Shown piece by piece: positions 51,288-60,614 of a stretch of 64,000 bases of DNA. The translations under genes and the position numbers were made by a program. Under the pieces are notes generated by a model. That model was not told where the DNA came from. It saw nothing but the letters and a program-made list of their open reading frames with translations, and ran no database searches. Origin of the DNA: Pararhizobium qamdonense. GTDB lineage: Bacteria > Pseudomonadota > Alphaproteobacteria > Rhizobiales > Rhizobiaceae. The first letter of the stretch is position 1. Every line of letters starts with the position of its first letter. The stretch spans positions 836,498 through 900,497 of the forward strand of contig NZ_CP119567.1 of NCBI RefSeq assembly GCF_029277445.1, written 5' to 3'.

Positions 51288-51684
51288 CGCCTATTCCACA
51301 AATCAAGGACCCTGAAGCGCTTCACATAGCCCGGAAAAATCGTGACGCACTTTGAGTTTTCAGGCACCAGCACACTCGGAAATCCGGGTGTGCCGGTTGC
51401 TTGCGCAATTCCCGCCAAGATCGCGTTACGGCCTTGTGCGGGACGGCCTGCGGGGCCGCCAAACCAATCCATCTTAACTTCAACTTATCGAATATTGACC
51501 TTGGCCACGGTGCAAGGCGCGGGGATCGCGAAAGCGCGCCTTCGAACCTGCGGCGTAGCCAAAGCCTACAAACGTCAGGCCATCGCAGAATATGTCAATT
51601 ATCATAGTTGACATATGTCGATTGCTGACTGATATTTGTCAAATTGGCAGGGAGGAGCGCTGCCAAGGGTTCGGGAGGAACGCT
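51288..51684. other. Intergenic region upstream of the sugar transporter locus
   Basis: 397 bp with no supported gene. It contains the palindromic site described at 51591-51615 and the ribosome site GGGAGGAA before the ATPase start at 51685. No clear terminator for the upstream gene is visible. Confidence 0.5.
51591..51615. promoter_or_regulatory. Inverted-repeat operator before the polyol/sugar ABC operon
   Basis: TATGTCAA and TTGACATA are perfect 8-base arms around a 9-base spacer. The right arm overlaps a second palindrome, GACATATGTC (51610-51619). A weaker half-site (TTTGTCAA) follows at 51635-51642. It is 70-95 bp before the ATPase ATG and could be the site of the SorC-like regulator domain encoded at 57744. 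Confidence 0.6.
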
Positions 51685-53163
51685 ATGCAGCCGCTTTTGA
51701 AAGTGGAAAGGCTTATGAAGTCGTTCGGCGGCGTCGCAGCCCTTCGCGACGGCAGCTTTGAGCTTGAACGCGGCTCAGTGCATGCGCTCTGCGGCGGCAA
51801 CGGTGCCGGCAAATCGACGTTTCTTTCCATCCTGATGGGTATTCACAAGCGCGACGGCGGCAAAATCTGGCGGCGCGGTGTGCAGGTGGAGTTCAACAGC
51901 CCGGCCGAGGCGCTTGCCTCCGGCATTGCCATCATCGAGCAGGAATTGAGCCCGGTTCCACATATGACCGTGGCGGAAAACATCTATCTCGGCCGCGAGC
52001 CTTCGGCCCGTTTCGGCGGTATCGATTTCAAGACGATGAACCGGAACGCACAGGCGCTGCTCGACCGGCTGGAATTTCATATCCGCGCCAATCAATACAT
52101 GATGAACCTGTCCGTGGCGCAGATGCAGCTGGTAGAGATCGCCAAGGCGCTTAGCCACGATGCCGAAGTGATCTTCATGGACGAGCCGACATCGGCGATT
52201 GGCGAGAAAGAAGCTCAACAGCTGTTTTCCGCGATCACGCGGCTTAAGGCCGAGGGCAAGGGCGTCGTCTATGTTTCGCATCGCCTGTCGGAAATATTCC
52301 AGATCGCTGACAGCTACACGGTGTTTCGCGATGGTTCGCATGTCGGAAGCGGCGCGCTTGCCGATATCGACCGGCGGGGACTGATCCGCCTGATCGTCGG
52401 CCGCGAACTGGGCGAGGAATATATCAAGACCAACGAACCGACTGATGTGACTGGGTTTGCGGTGGCGGGACTTTCGGCGCCCGGCAAGATCGAGGACATT
52501 TCTTTTTCTGTCCGCAAGGGCGAGATTTTCGGCATTTACGGCCTGATGGGATCCGGGCGGACGGAGATATTCAATTGCCTCTTCGGTCTCGACACGTCGT
52601 CCAAGGGCGACGTGCATCTGGATGGTCAGCCCATCTCGGTATCGACACCGGCCGACGCGATGAAACAGGGCATCGCCTTTGTGACGGAAGATCGCAAGGT
52701 CACCGGGCTCAATCTCTCCGACAGTGTGCGCAACAATATCTGCCTTGCCAGCCTGCCGGAAATGAGCCCGGCCTTCACCATGCGCAAGCGTGAGGAACAG
52801 GCGGCCAGCCGCGAGATGATTGCGCATTTCGGGATCAAGGCTGCGCGCGACACCATGCCGGTCTCCGGTCTTTCCGGCGGCAATCAGCAGAAGGTGGTGC
52901 TGGGCAAATGGTTTTTGCGAAAGCCCAAGGTACTGCTTTTGGACGAACCCACACGCGGCGTCGATGTCGGCGCCAAGCGCGAAATCTACCGGATCATCTG
53001 CGACTTCGCGGCCGCAGGCGGCACGGTGGTGATGATCTCGTCGGAAATTGATGAAGTTCTCGGCATGTCCGACCGCATCCTGGTGATGCGTGGCGGCCGT
53101 TCGGTGGGAATCTACGCCCGGGAGGAGACGGACGCCCAGTCGCTTGTGCACCTGTCCACCTAA
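51685..53163 (+). CDS. Sugar ABC transporter ATP-binding protein (two-domain, RbsA type)
   Basis: A 492-residue fused double ATPase of CUT2 importers. Domain 1 has Walker A GGNGAGKSTFLSILMG and Walker B VIFMDEPTSAI. Domain 2 has a degenerate Walker A region (GLMGSGRTEIFNCLFG), signature LSGGNQQKVVLGKWF and VLLLDEPTRGVDVG. This asymmetry is normal for RbsA-like proteins. The ATG at 51685 lies behind GGGAGGAA. It is the first gene of a run (51685-60572) that ends with two dihydroxyacetone-kinase-type pairs. Confidence 0.93.
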   Translation: MQPLLKVERLMKSFGGVAALRDGSFELERGSVHALCGGNGAGKSTFLSILMGIHKRDGGKIWRRGVQVEFNSPAEALASGIAIIEQELSPVPHMTVAENIYLGREPSARFGGIDFKTMNRNAQALLDRLEFHIRANQYMMNLSVAQMQLVEIAKALSHDAEVIFMDEPTSAIGEKEAQQLFSAITRLKAEGKGVVYVSHRLSEIFQIADSYTVFRDGSHVGSGALADIDRRGLIRLIVGRELGEEYIKTNEPTDVTGFAVAGLSAPGKIEDISFSVRKGEIFGIYGLMGSGRTEIFNCLFGLDTSSKGDVHLDGQPISVSTPADAMKQGIAFVTEDRKVTGLNLSDSVRNNICLASLPEMSPAFTMRKREEQAASREMIAHFGIKAARDTMPVSGLSGGNQQKVVLGKWFLRKPKVLLLDEPTRGVDVGAKREIYRIICDFAAAGGTVVMISSEIDEVLGMSDRILVMRGGRSVGIYAREETDAQSLVHLST

Positions 53164-53236
53164 CAGGCCGTCCATCAGCTGATGGTTCGCACAATCGTCT
53201 CGACGCTTCCGTCCGGCATTCGAAAGAGGTACAAAC

Positions 53237-54241
53237 GTGTCCAGCATCGACAACAAACCGGCCAATAGCTGGCTTAATTCAGACAGGCGCCGCCTGATCA
53301 TTCAGGAATACGGCATCTTCCTCGCCTTCCTGCTGCTCGCCGTCATCCTATCGTTGTCGAACGAATATTTCCTGACGCCGGGCAATATTTCCAATGTGCT
53401 CTTGCAGACCTCGATCAATGGTGTCCTGGCGATCGGCATGACCTTCGTGATCCTGACGCGCGGCATCGACCTGTCAGTGGGCTCGGTCGTGGCGCTCGCC
53501 GGTATCGTCAGTGCCAGCTTCGCAACAACATCGGCGACAGCCGGCATTGCCGGCGGCCCCTACCCGTTCTACGTCGCGCTGGCGATCGGCATCCTTGTCG
53601 GGCTTGCCTGCGGCGCCCTCGTCGGCCTGATCGTCTCGCGCTTTGCCGTTCCGGCTTTCGTCGCAACGCTCGGCATGCTGTCTGCGGCGCGCGGCATGAC
53701 GCTGATCTATGGCGGCGGCAAACCCGTTCCGGCGCTGACGTCCGAATTCCGCTGGCTCGGCACCGGCAATATCCTGGGCATTCCAATGCCGGTGATCCTG
53801 CTCGCCATCGTCTTTGCGATCTCCTGGTGGGTTCTCACCCGCACGCGCTATGGCCGCTATATCTATGCGGTCGGCGGCAACCCGCATGCGGCCAAGACCT
53901 CCGGCATCAACGTGACCCGCATGAAGTTCTCGGTCTACATGATCTCGGGCAGCCTGTCTGGCCTCGCCGGCATGATGCTTTCAGCCCGCACGGGGTCCGC
54001 CCTGCCACAGGCCGGTATCGCCTATGAACTGGATGCGATTGCCGCCGTCGTGATCGGAGGAACCAGTCTTTCGGGCGGTGTCGGCCGCGTCACCGGCACG
54101 CTCATCGGCGCCCTGATCATCGGCGTGATGAACAACGGCCTCGATCTCATGGGTATCCAGTCCTATTACCAGCAGGTTTTGAAGGGCGCGCTGATCGTCG
54201 GCGCCGTCATGCTCGATCAGAAACGCAATCACGGTCTGTAA
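53237..54241 (+). CDS. Sugar ABC transporter permease (RbsC type)
   Basis: A 334-residue membrane protein with about ten helices. Signature blocks: TFVILTRGIDLSVGSVVALA, AFVATLGMLSAARGMTLIYGGG and YELDAIAAVVIGGTSLSGGVGRVTGTL. It starts with GTG behind AGAGG. It lies 73 bp after the ATPase and 81 bp before the broken binding-protein gene. Confidence 0.93.
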   Translation: MSSIDNKPANSWLNSDRRRLIIQEYGIFLAFLLLAVILSLSNEYFLTPGNISNVLLQTSINGVLAIGMTFVILTRGIDLSVGSVVALAGIVSASFATTSATAGIAGGPYPFYVALAIGILVGLACGALVGLIVSRFAVPAFVATLGMLSAARGMTLIYGGGKPVPALTSEFRWLGTGNILGIPMPVILLAIVFAISWWVLTRTRYGRYIYAVGGNPHAAKTSGINVTRMKFSVYMISGSLSGLAGMMLSARTGSALPQAGIAYELDAIAAVVIGGTSLSGGVGRVTGTLIGALIIGVMNNGLDLMGIQSYYQQVLKGALIVGAVMLDQKRNHGL

Positions 54242-54322
54242 CAAGCCTTTCGGGTGCCCGCACCCGTCATCGAAACGGCGCGCCATGATGGCTGCCGGAA
54301 TGCTCAACGGAGGAGAATGGAA

Positions 54323-55049
54323 ATGAAGAAACTGCTTATTGCGCTTGCCGCAACGACAGCCATCCTGGTGTCGCCGGCTGCTGCCCAGGACAAGAAACTG
54401 AAGATCGGCGCGGCTCCTTACGGCCTCAATGCCGAGTTCATGCAGATCTGGTCGGCAGCGCTCGAACAGCACCCGGCCGTCAAGAGCGGCGAGATCGAAC
54501 TGACCGTCTTTGACGGCCGCTACGACGCCCTGGTCCAGCAGGAACAGTTCAATACGATGATCACCCAGAAATTTGACGCGATCATCTTCGTGCCGATCGA
54601 TATCGAGGCCGGCGCTACCGCCGTTCAGGCCGCCCATGACGCTGGCATTCCCGTCGTCGGCTAACACCCGCGTCAACTCTGACCTCTTGACCTCCTATGT
54701 CGGCTCGGACGACAACGAGATGGCGCTCGGCGCGATCGAGGCGATCAAGTCGGCAGGCCTGAAGACCGAGGATTTCGCCATCGCCGGCATTGACGGCATC
54801 ACCGATGCGCTCACCGCCGTCAAGAACGGCACGATGACGTCGATCCTGCAGGATGCCAGCGCCCAGGCACAAGGCGCGCTCGACCTTGCGATCTTCCATG
54901 CAAAGAAAGGCGACTACAAGCCGGAATCGGCCATCTGGACCCAGTATCCTGACATGCCGTTCAAGGACGGCAAGGAAAAGGAATATAATGTTCCGTGGAC
55001 GCCGGTAACCAGCGAGAATGTCGACAAGCTTCTGGAAGCACGGAAGTAA
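54323..55049 (+). pseudogene. Broken sugar-binding protein gene (frameshift plus internal deletion)
   Basis: The 5' part encodes a signal peptide (MKKLLIALAATTAILVSPAAA) and an RbsB-like N-lobe up to HDAGIPVVG, then a TAA stop at 54662-54664. The frame resumes as ANTRVNSDLLTSYVGSDD in the frame shifted by one, consistent with loss of two bases from a GCGC run at about 54660 (expected GGC-GCT, found GGCT). At 54711-54716 the text jumps from TSYVGSDD directly to NEMALGAIEAIKSAG. In RbsB-like proteins roughly 60 residues lie between these blocks, so an in-frame deletion of about 180-200 bp is likely. The end (ENVDKLLEARK) is intact. The protein is almost certainly non-functional, although ATPase and permease genes look intact. 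Confidence 0.85.
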
Positions 55050-55131
55050 GAGACACAGCAGGGCGGCCATTCCGTTTGACAGTTTATCCGGGGTGGCCGC
55101 CCCGCCCATTTCACAATCGAGGTTTGATGAT

Positions 55132-55905
55132 ATGACCGACACTGCCCCGCAGATCGACCTGAACTTTCCCTTGACCGGCAAGGTGGCGCTGGTCACCGGT
55201 GGCGCATCCGGTATCGGTGCCGCCATAACCGCCGCCTTCGCCTCAAAGGGTGCAAGGGTTGCCGTGCTCGACATCAATGCGGATGCCGCAGCCGCGCAGG
55301 CGGCGCGCCTTGACGGCGGGGCAAAACCGTTCGTTTGCAATGTCGCCGATCCGGCTTCGGTACATGCGGCGGTCGCTGATGTGCTGGCCGCGTTCGGCAG
55401 TATCGACATTGCGGTCAACAGTGCCGGCGTCGTCTTTCTCGCGCCGGCCGAGGATCTCTCGCTGGATCACTGGGACAAGACCATCGACATCAACCTCAAG
55501 GGCACCTTTCTCGTAACGCAGGCTGTTGGCCGCGCCATGATTGCCGCCGGCAAGGGTGGCAAGATCGTCAATCTCGCCTCGCAGGCCGGCACCGTGGCCA
55601 TCGAGGAGCATGTTGCCTATTGCGCCGCCAAGTTTGGCGTCATCGGCCTGTCGAAGACCTTTGCGGCCGAATGGGGCAAACACGGCATTACCGTCAACAC
55701 GCTGTCGCCGACCATCGTCCTGACCGAACTCGGCAAGAAGGCGTGGGCCGGCGAAAAGGGCGAAGCTGCCCGCAAGCGCATCCCCACCGGCCGTTTTGCC
55801 TATCCGGAAGAAATCGCCGCCGCCGCCGTTTTCCTGGTTTCGGCCGGAGCCGACATGATCAACGGAGCCGATCTTTTGATCGACGGCGGTTACACGATCC
55901 TTTGA
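55132..55905 (+). CDS. Short-chain dehydrogenase/reductase (polyol dehydrogenase candidate)
   Basis: A 257-residue classical SDR. Cofactor motif VALVTGGASGIGAAITAAFA with Asp in LDIN (NAD preference), NSAGV strand, and catalytic Ser-Tyr-Lys in IVNLASQAG and HVAYCAAKFGVIGLSK. It ends with the usual GADLLIDGGYTIL. In a locus with a sugar/polyol importer and two DhaK/DhaL kinases, it probably oxidises a polyol (for example a tetritol or glycerol-like compound) to a ketose for phosphorylation; the substrate is inference. ATG 55132 follows GAGG; the frame is open to 55018 inside the broken gene. Confidence 0.88.
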   Translation: MTDTAPQIDLNFPLTGKVALVTGGASGIGAAITAAFASKGARVAVLDINADAAAAQAARLDGGAKPFVCNVADPASVHAAVADVLAAFGSIDIAVNSAGVVFLAPAEDLSLDHWDKTIDINLKGTFLVTQAVGRAMIAAGKGGKIVNLASQAGTVAIEEHVAYCAAKFGVIGLSKTFAAEWGKHGITVNTLSPTIVLTELGKKAWAGEKGEAARKRIPTGRFAYPEEIAAAAVFLVSAGADMINGADLLIDGGYTIL

Positions 55906-55935
55906 CGCAAGGACGACCATAAGACAGGAGCTACC

Positions 55936-56928
55936 ATGCAAAGATTTATCAACAATCCGGACAAAGTGGTCGAAGATACCGTCAAGGGTTTCGTCAAGGC
56001 CCATTCCGATCTCGTCCGCCTCGCCGACAATCCGCGGGTAATCGTGTCGCGCCATGCGCCGGTGCCGGGCAAGGTCGGCGTCGTCACCGGCGGAGGTTCC
56101 GGCCATGAGCCGGCCTTCATCGGCTATACCGGCCGCAACATGCTCGATGCCGTGGCTGTCGGCGAACTGTTTTCATCACCGACGGCCAAGAGCTTTTACG
56201 ACGCCATGCGCGAGGCAAACGGCGGCAAGGGCGTGGTCTGCCTGTACGGCAACTACGCCGGCGACAACATGAACGTCAAAATGGCCACCAGGCTGGCGGC
56301 CAAGGACGGTATCGAGATTGCCACTGTCGTTGCCAATGACGATGTCTGCTCCGCACCGCCGGAAGAACGCCATAAGCGCCGCGGCGTCGCGGGCGAAATC
56401 CTGATGTGGAAGGTCGGCGGTGCAAAAGCAGCCACTGGCGCAAGCCTTGAAGAGGTGCGTGCGGCCGCACAGAAGGCCATCGACAATTGCCGCTCGATCG
56501 GCGTCGGCCTGGGTCCGTGCACGCTCCCAGCGGTCGGACACCCAAATTTCCAGATCGAGCCGGGCACGATGGAGGTGGGCATCGGCCACCATGGCGAACC
56601 CGGCGTCCGTGTCGAACCCTTGAAGACCGCAGAGGCGGTCGCCAAGGATATGTGCAAGATCGTTCTCGATGACCACAACCTTGCCTCCGGAACGGAAGTC
56701 GTCGTCTTGGTTTCGGGCCTCGGCGCCACGCCGCTCAACGAGCTTTACATTCTTTACGATACGATCGAGCAGGAGATCGCCGCGCGGGGTCTGAACATCC
56801 ACAAGACCTATATCGGCAACTATTTCACATCGCTCGAAATGGTCGGCGCGACGTTGACGGTGATGGCGCTCGACGACGAGTTGAAGACGCTCATCGATAC
56901 CGAGGCGCACTGCGCCATCATAATTTGA
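55936..56928 (+). CDS. dhaK: DhaK-type ketose kinase subunit
   Basis: A 330-residue substrate-binding subunit of a dihydroxyacetone-type kinase. It covalently binds the ketose through His in GIGHHGEPG (residue ~220), with GGGSGHEPAFIGY (His ~56) and NYAGDNMN (Asp) completing the site. The stretch CLYGNYAGD replaces the K-N-Y-T-G-D of E. coli DhaK, losing the Lys. DhaK relatives in tetritol pathways act on erythruloses, so dihydroxyacetone need not be the substrate. It is followed 14 bp later by its DhaL partner. Confidence 0.88.
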   Translation: MQRFINNPDKVVEDTVKGFVKAHSDLVRLADNPRVIVSRHAPVPGKVGVVTGGGSGHEPAFIGYTGRNMLDAVAVGELFSSPTAKSFYDAMREANGGKGVVCLYGNYAGDNMNVKMATRLAAKDGIEIATVVANDDVCSAPPEERHKRRGVAGEILMWKVGGAKAATGASLEEVRAAAQKAIDNCRSIGVGLGPCTLPAVGHPNFQIEPGTMEVGIGHHGEPGVRVEPLKTAEAVAKDMCKIVLDDHNLASGTEVVVLVSGLGATPLNELYILYDTIEQEIAARGLNIHKTYIGNYFTSLEMVGATLTVMALDDELKTLIDTEAHCAIII

Positions 56929-56942
56929 CGGGGGATTGCATC

Positions 56943-57584
56943 ATGCAGACATTTCCAAATGCGGGCGGTGGCGCAATCGTTCTCTCGCTTGCCGAGCGGA
57001 TCATCGAAAATCGCGCCTATCTCAGCGAAATCGACGGCAAGATCGGCGATGGTGACCACGGCGTCAACATGGCCAAGGGTTTTGCCATGACGGCCGAGCG
57101 GCTGAAGGGCAAGGACGCGTCGCTGGCCGAAGCTCTCGACACGCTGGGAACGCTGCTGATGACGGAAATCGGCGGATCGATGGGGCCGCTCTACGGCGTC
57201 ATGTTTACCGAATTTGCCGAAAAGATCGAAACCACAGAGGCGATCGATGCCGAGGCCTACAGCCGGATGCTGCATTCAGGACTTGAAGGCATCCAGTCAA
57301 TCGGCGAGGCAAAGGTTGGCGACAAGACGCTGATCGACACGCTTGTTCCGGCGATCGAGGCTTTTGATGCCGCGACAAGAGAGGGGCAGTCTTTCGCCGA
57401 TGCGCTCACCGCGCTTGTCAGCGCTGCAGAAGCAGGCCGCGATTCCACCATCAATCTCGTTGCAAAAATCGGCCGGGCCAGCCGTCTTGGCGAACGCTCG
57501 CTCGGCGTTCTCGATGCCGGCGCAACATCCTGCGCCATCATCTTGAAGGAACTCTCGCTCGGCGCCCGCGAGCGCTTGCAGTAA
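56943..57584 (+). CDS. dhaL: DhaL-type kinase nucleotide-binding subunit (first)
   Basis: A 213-residue all-helical barrel subunit. The Mg-ATP site is in EIDGKIGDGDHGVNMAKG, with three Asp as in DhaL, and GGSMGPLYGVMF, GDKTLIDTLVPA and GRASRLGERSLGVLDAGATS are the other family blocks. It uses bound ADP/ATP rather than a PTS protein if, as here, no DhaM gene is near. ATG 56943 is preceded by GGGGGAT; an in-frame TTG at 56925 overlaps the DhaK stop. Confidence 0.88.
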   Translation: MQTFPNAGGGAIVLSLAERIIENRAYLSEIDGKIGDGDHGVNMAKGFAMTAERLKGKDASLAEALDTLGTLLMTEIGGSMGPLYGVMFTEFAEKIETTEAIDAEAYSRMLHSGLEGIQSIGEAKVGDKTLIDTLVPAIEAFDAATREGQSFADALTALVSAAEAGRDSTINLVAKIGRASRLGERSLGVLDAGATSCAIILKELSLGARERLQ

Positions 57585-57743
57585 GTCTTTGACGGACAGT
57601 ACGGCCATGGTGACAAACGCTGTGGCCGTGCACCCGCAGTTTTGCGATTGCTGTTGCAAAGCACCGGCATTGCTTCCATCTTCCCGGCCTGCACTGTTAC
57701 AGCAGCCTGAGTGCCTCAAACAGGACGCGCGGCGCTGGAGCGA

Positions 57744-59852
57744 ATGAGGGAACATCGCAATTTCATGACACCCAAGGCACTTTCACCCCGAAAGGGCGGC
57801 GCAAACAGGATTGGCACGACCGAAAGCCTCGACGCCATGCCATTGCGCTATGGCGACGACCCTTATGTCTGGGCCTGCTGGCTCTACTATGAGGACGGCA
57901 TGACGCAGGGCGAAATCGCCGATGCGATGGGTGTGTCCCGCGCCACCGTCAACAGCTATCTCGCCGATGCGCGCGAAAAGGGGATCGTCAATATTTCACT
58001 GGAGCCGGCGCGGCTGGCGTCCCTGACGATTGCGCAGGAACTCAAGCGCCACTTCGGCCTTGCGGACTGCCTGGTGGTTCCGAGCGATGACAATGCCCGG
58101 CCGCTGATCGACCGCCTTGGCGTTGCCGGTGCCCACGCATTGCAGAAGCTTCTGAAATCGGGCGACACGCTTGCCGTCGCCTGGGGCCGGACGATCCTGT
58201 CGGTCGGCGAACATACCGATATCGGCTCGTTGCAGGATATGACCGTTATTCAGGCGACCGGCGGCACCACGGCATCCTTTGCCTATACGCCGGAACTGAC
58301 GGCGTCAGCGGTCGCGAAATCGATCTCGGCGCGCTGCGTCAACATTACCGCGCCTGCCATCGTTGCGTCGGCGCAGATGCAGCGCATGCTTCTGGACGAG
58401 CCTCTGCTCAAGGAGCAATTCGCGACCCTGTCGCGCGCAAACCGGATCATTTTTGGCATCTCGTCGCTCAGGCCAAACTCCACGATCCACACCAGCGGCT
58501 TCTTCGAGTCCGTTCCGCTGCAGCATTATCTGGCAAAAGGTGCGGCGGGCGTCGTAGCCGGACGGTTCATCGACGAACGCGGCAAGCCGGTCACGGGGCC
58601 GCTTGATGACCGGACCATCGGCATATCGCTGGATACGCTGCGCGGGATCGGCACGCGTATTGCTGTCGCCGGCGGTTTTGACAAGGTGCCTGCCCTGCTC
58701 GCAGCGCTTCGCGGAGGCTATGCCAACGTTCTGATTACGGACGCTGCCACCGGTAGCGGCATTCTCCGGGCGGATGGCGTCACCAGCCTCGATAGCCGCC
58801 TGTCGCAGAGGCAAAAGCCGGTATCCACCCCCAGCAGCTATCGAACCCATGTCAAGAAATTCCTCAACAATCCAAATGATGTCGTGGAGGAAATGCTCGA
58901 CGGCGTGGTCAAAGCCCATGACAAATATCTGCGACCGGTCAAAGGCTCGCACCGGGCGCTGGTTGCGCGCAACGGACCGCGCAAGGGCAAGGTTGGCTTG
59001 GTCATCGGTGGCGGCACCGGACACGAGCCATGCTTCATCGGCTATGTCGGCAAGGGCTTGGCCGACGCTGTCGCCATCGGCAACATCTTTTCGTCCCCGC
59101 CGCCTGATCCCATCGTTCAATGCGCAGTCGCCGCCTCCGGTGGCGAAGGCGTGTTGTTTGTCTATGGCAATTACGCCGGCGACGTGATGAATTTCGAAAT
59201 GGCCGCTGAAATTGCAGAGGAACAGGGGATAGAGATCCGCACGGTGCTGACCACCGACGACATCGCCTCATCCCCACTGGAAGACAAGGATGGCCGCCGC
59301 GGCGTTGCTGGAAATTTCTTCATCTTCAAGGTGGCCGGTGCCGCCTGTGACCAGGGGCTGACGCTGGATGCCTGCGAGGCCATCACGCGCAAGGCTAATG
59401 CCCGCACCTTCACGGTCGGCGTTGCCCTTGAACCCTGCTCCATGCCCCAGACACGCAGGCACAATTTCGAGATTGGCCCGGAGGATATGGAAGTCGGCAT
59501 GGGCATCCATGGCGAACCCGGCGTCTCACGCGAGCGCATCCGTACCGCCGATGAAGTGGTCGATACGATCATGGACAATATCTTCAAGGAGATGAAGACG
59601 CAGCCGGGCGACCGGGTGGCCGTTCTCGTCAACTCGTTCGGGGCAACGCCGCTGATGGAGCTCTATATTCTGTTCCGGCGTGTCGCGCAAAGGCTGGCGG
59701 CCAAGAATATCGTCATCGAGGCCAACTGGATCGGGCACTATTGCACCTCGCTCGACATGGCCGGCGCATCGATCTCTATCCTGCATCTCGACGAACAGCT
59801 CACCGAACTGCTGAATCATCCCTGCGAAACCGCAGTCCTGAATATCAATTGA
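57744..59852 (+). CDS. dhaK: SorC/DeoR-type sugar-binding regulator fused to DhaK
   Basis: A 702-residue fusion. Residues ~35-85 are a helix-turn-helix (WLYYEDGMTQGEIADAMGVS, RATVNSYLADAREKGIV). Residues ~95-355 are a SorC-like sugar-phosphate sensor (LAVAWGRTILSVGEH, VIQATGGTTASF, GAAGVVAGRFIDERG, GGFDKVPALLAALRGGYANV). Residues ~370-700 are a complete DhaK with GGGTGHEPCFIGY, YGNYAGDVMNFEMA and MGIHGEPGVSRERI (His). The regulator could thus sense the product or substrate of its own kinase domain. The architecture is known from annotation of other proteobacteria. Start is ATG 57744 (GGAG 5 bases upstream); GTG 57711 and ATG 57765 are alternatives. Confidence 0.87.
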   Translation: MREHRNFMTPKALSPRKGGANRIGTTESLDAMPLRYGDDPYVWACWLYYEDGMTQGEIADAMGVSRATVNSYLADAREKGIVNISLEPARLASLTIAQELKRHFGLADCLVVPSDDNARPLIDRLGVAGAHALQKLLKSGDTLAVAWGRTILSVGEHTDIGSLQDMTVIQATGGTTASFAYTPELTASAVAKSISARCVNITAPAIVASAQMQRMLLDEPLLKEQFATLSRANRIIFGISSLRPNSTIHTSGFFESVPLQHYLAKGAAGVVAGRFIDERGKPVTGPLDDRTIGISLDTLRGIGTRIAVAGGFDKVPALLAALRGGYANVLITDAATGSGILRADGVTSLDSRLSQRQKPVSTPSSYRTHVKKFLNNPNDVVEEMLDGVVKAHDKYLRPVKGSHRALVARNGPRKGKVGLVIGGGTGHEPCFIGYVGKGLADAVAIGNIFSSPPPDPIVQCAVAASGGEGVLFVYGNYAGDVMNFEMAAEIAEEQGIEIRTVLTTDDIASSPLEDKDGRRGVAGNFFIFKVAGAACDQGLTLDACEAITRKANARTFTVGVALEPCSMPQTRRHNFEIGPEDMEVGMGIHGEPGVSRERIRTADEVVDTIMDNIFKEMKTQPGDRVAVLVNSFGATPLMELYILFRRVAQRLAAKNIVIEANWIGHYCTSLDMAGASISILHLDEQLTELLNHPCETAVLNIN

Positions 59853-59909
59853 GCATGAAATCAGCGGTTCGCCAGGACCGCAGGCTGGCTAGGCATTGGG
59901 AGGAATATC

Positions 59910-60572
59910 ATGTCGGAGAATGCGGCACGCAGCATGGTCAAAATGTTCCAGACGATGTCGCAGGTCATCGAGGCCGAAAAGGATCATCTCTCGGAACTGG
60001 ACGGCGCCATCGGCGACGGCGATCACGGGATCACCATGTCGATCGGCTTTCGCGCCATCAATGCCGAATTGTCCAAGCTCGATCTCGACCGGGCAAGCCT
60101 CTCGGACGTGATGTCGACGGCTGCGAGTGGCTTCTTGAATGCGGTCGGCGCTTCGACCGGGCCGCTTTATGCAACGGGTTTCCAGCGAGCCGCCAAGGCA
60201 TTGGCCGGTTGCACCTCCTGGGATCTATCTGCCTGCACGGAGATGATCGAAGCCATCGCTGCCGGCATTCGTGAGCGCGGCAAGGGGCAGCGCGGCGATA
60301 AGACCATGCTCGACGCCTGGCTCCCGGCCGCCGACGCCGCGAGGAATGCTTTGACCGAAAACAAGACGGCAAGCGCCTATTGGCACGATGTTCTGACCTC
60401 CGCCGAAAACGGCGCCGCCGCCACCCGCTCAATGATCGCCACCAAGGGGCGCGCTGCAAGGGTGCGCGAACGCTCGCTGGGTCACATAGACCCGGGTGCT
60501 GCCTCCGCCGTGCTTTTCATCCGGGTCCTGGCCGGAGCAAATGATGAGACCAGCCGTGCTCACGACCACTGA
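59910..60572 (+). CDS. dhaL: DhaL-type kinase nucleotide-binding subunit (second)
   Basis: A 220-residue DhaL with HLSELDGAIGDGDHGITMS (three metal-binding Asp), GASTGPLYATGF, GDKTMLDAWLPA and RAARVRERSLGHIDPGAAS. It lies 57 bp after the regulator-DhaK fusion and presumably serves that DhaK domain, giving the locus two separate kinases. An AUG with GGGAGGA ribosome site is used. The gene ends the plus-strand run and converges on the MFS gene. Confidence 0.88.
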   Translation: MSENAARSMVKMFQTMSQVIEAEKDHLSELDGAIGDGDHGITMSIGFRAINAELSKLDLDRASLSDVMSTAASGFLNAVGASTGPLYATGFQRAAKALAGCTSWDLSACTEMIEAIAAGIRERGKGQRGDKTMLDAWLPAADAARNALTENKTASAYWHDVLTSAENGAAATRSMIATKGRAARVRERSLGHIDPGAASAVLFIRVLAGANDETSRAHDH

Positions 60573-60614
60573 ACCGAAAACCTGTTTGTCCTCACAAACA
60601 GTGGCTTTCCTCGA

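Noticed and set aside
54650..54670. Programmed frameshifting in the binding-protein gene
   Set aside because: No slippery heptamer or downstream structure is visible, binding proteins are not known to use it, and a second independent deletion is present.
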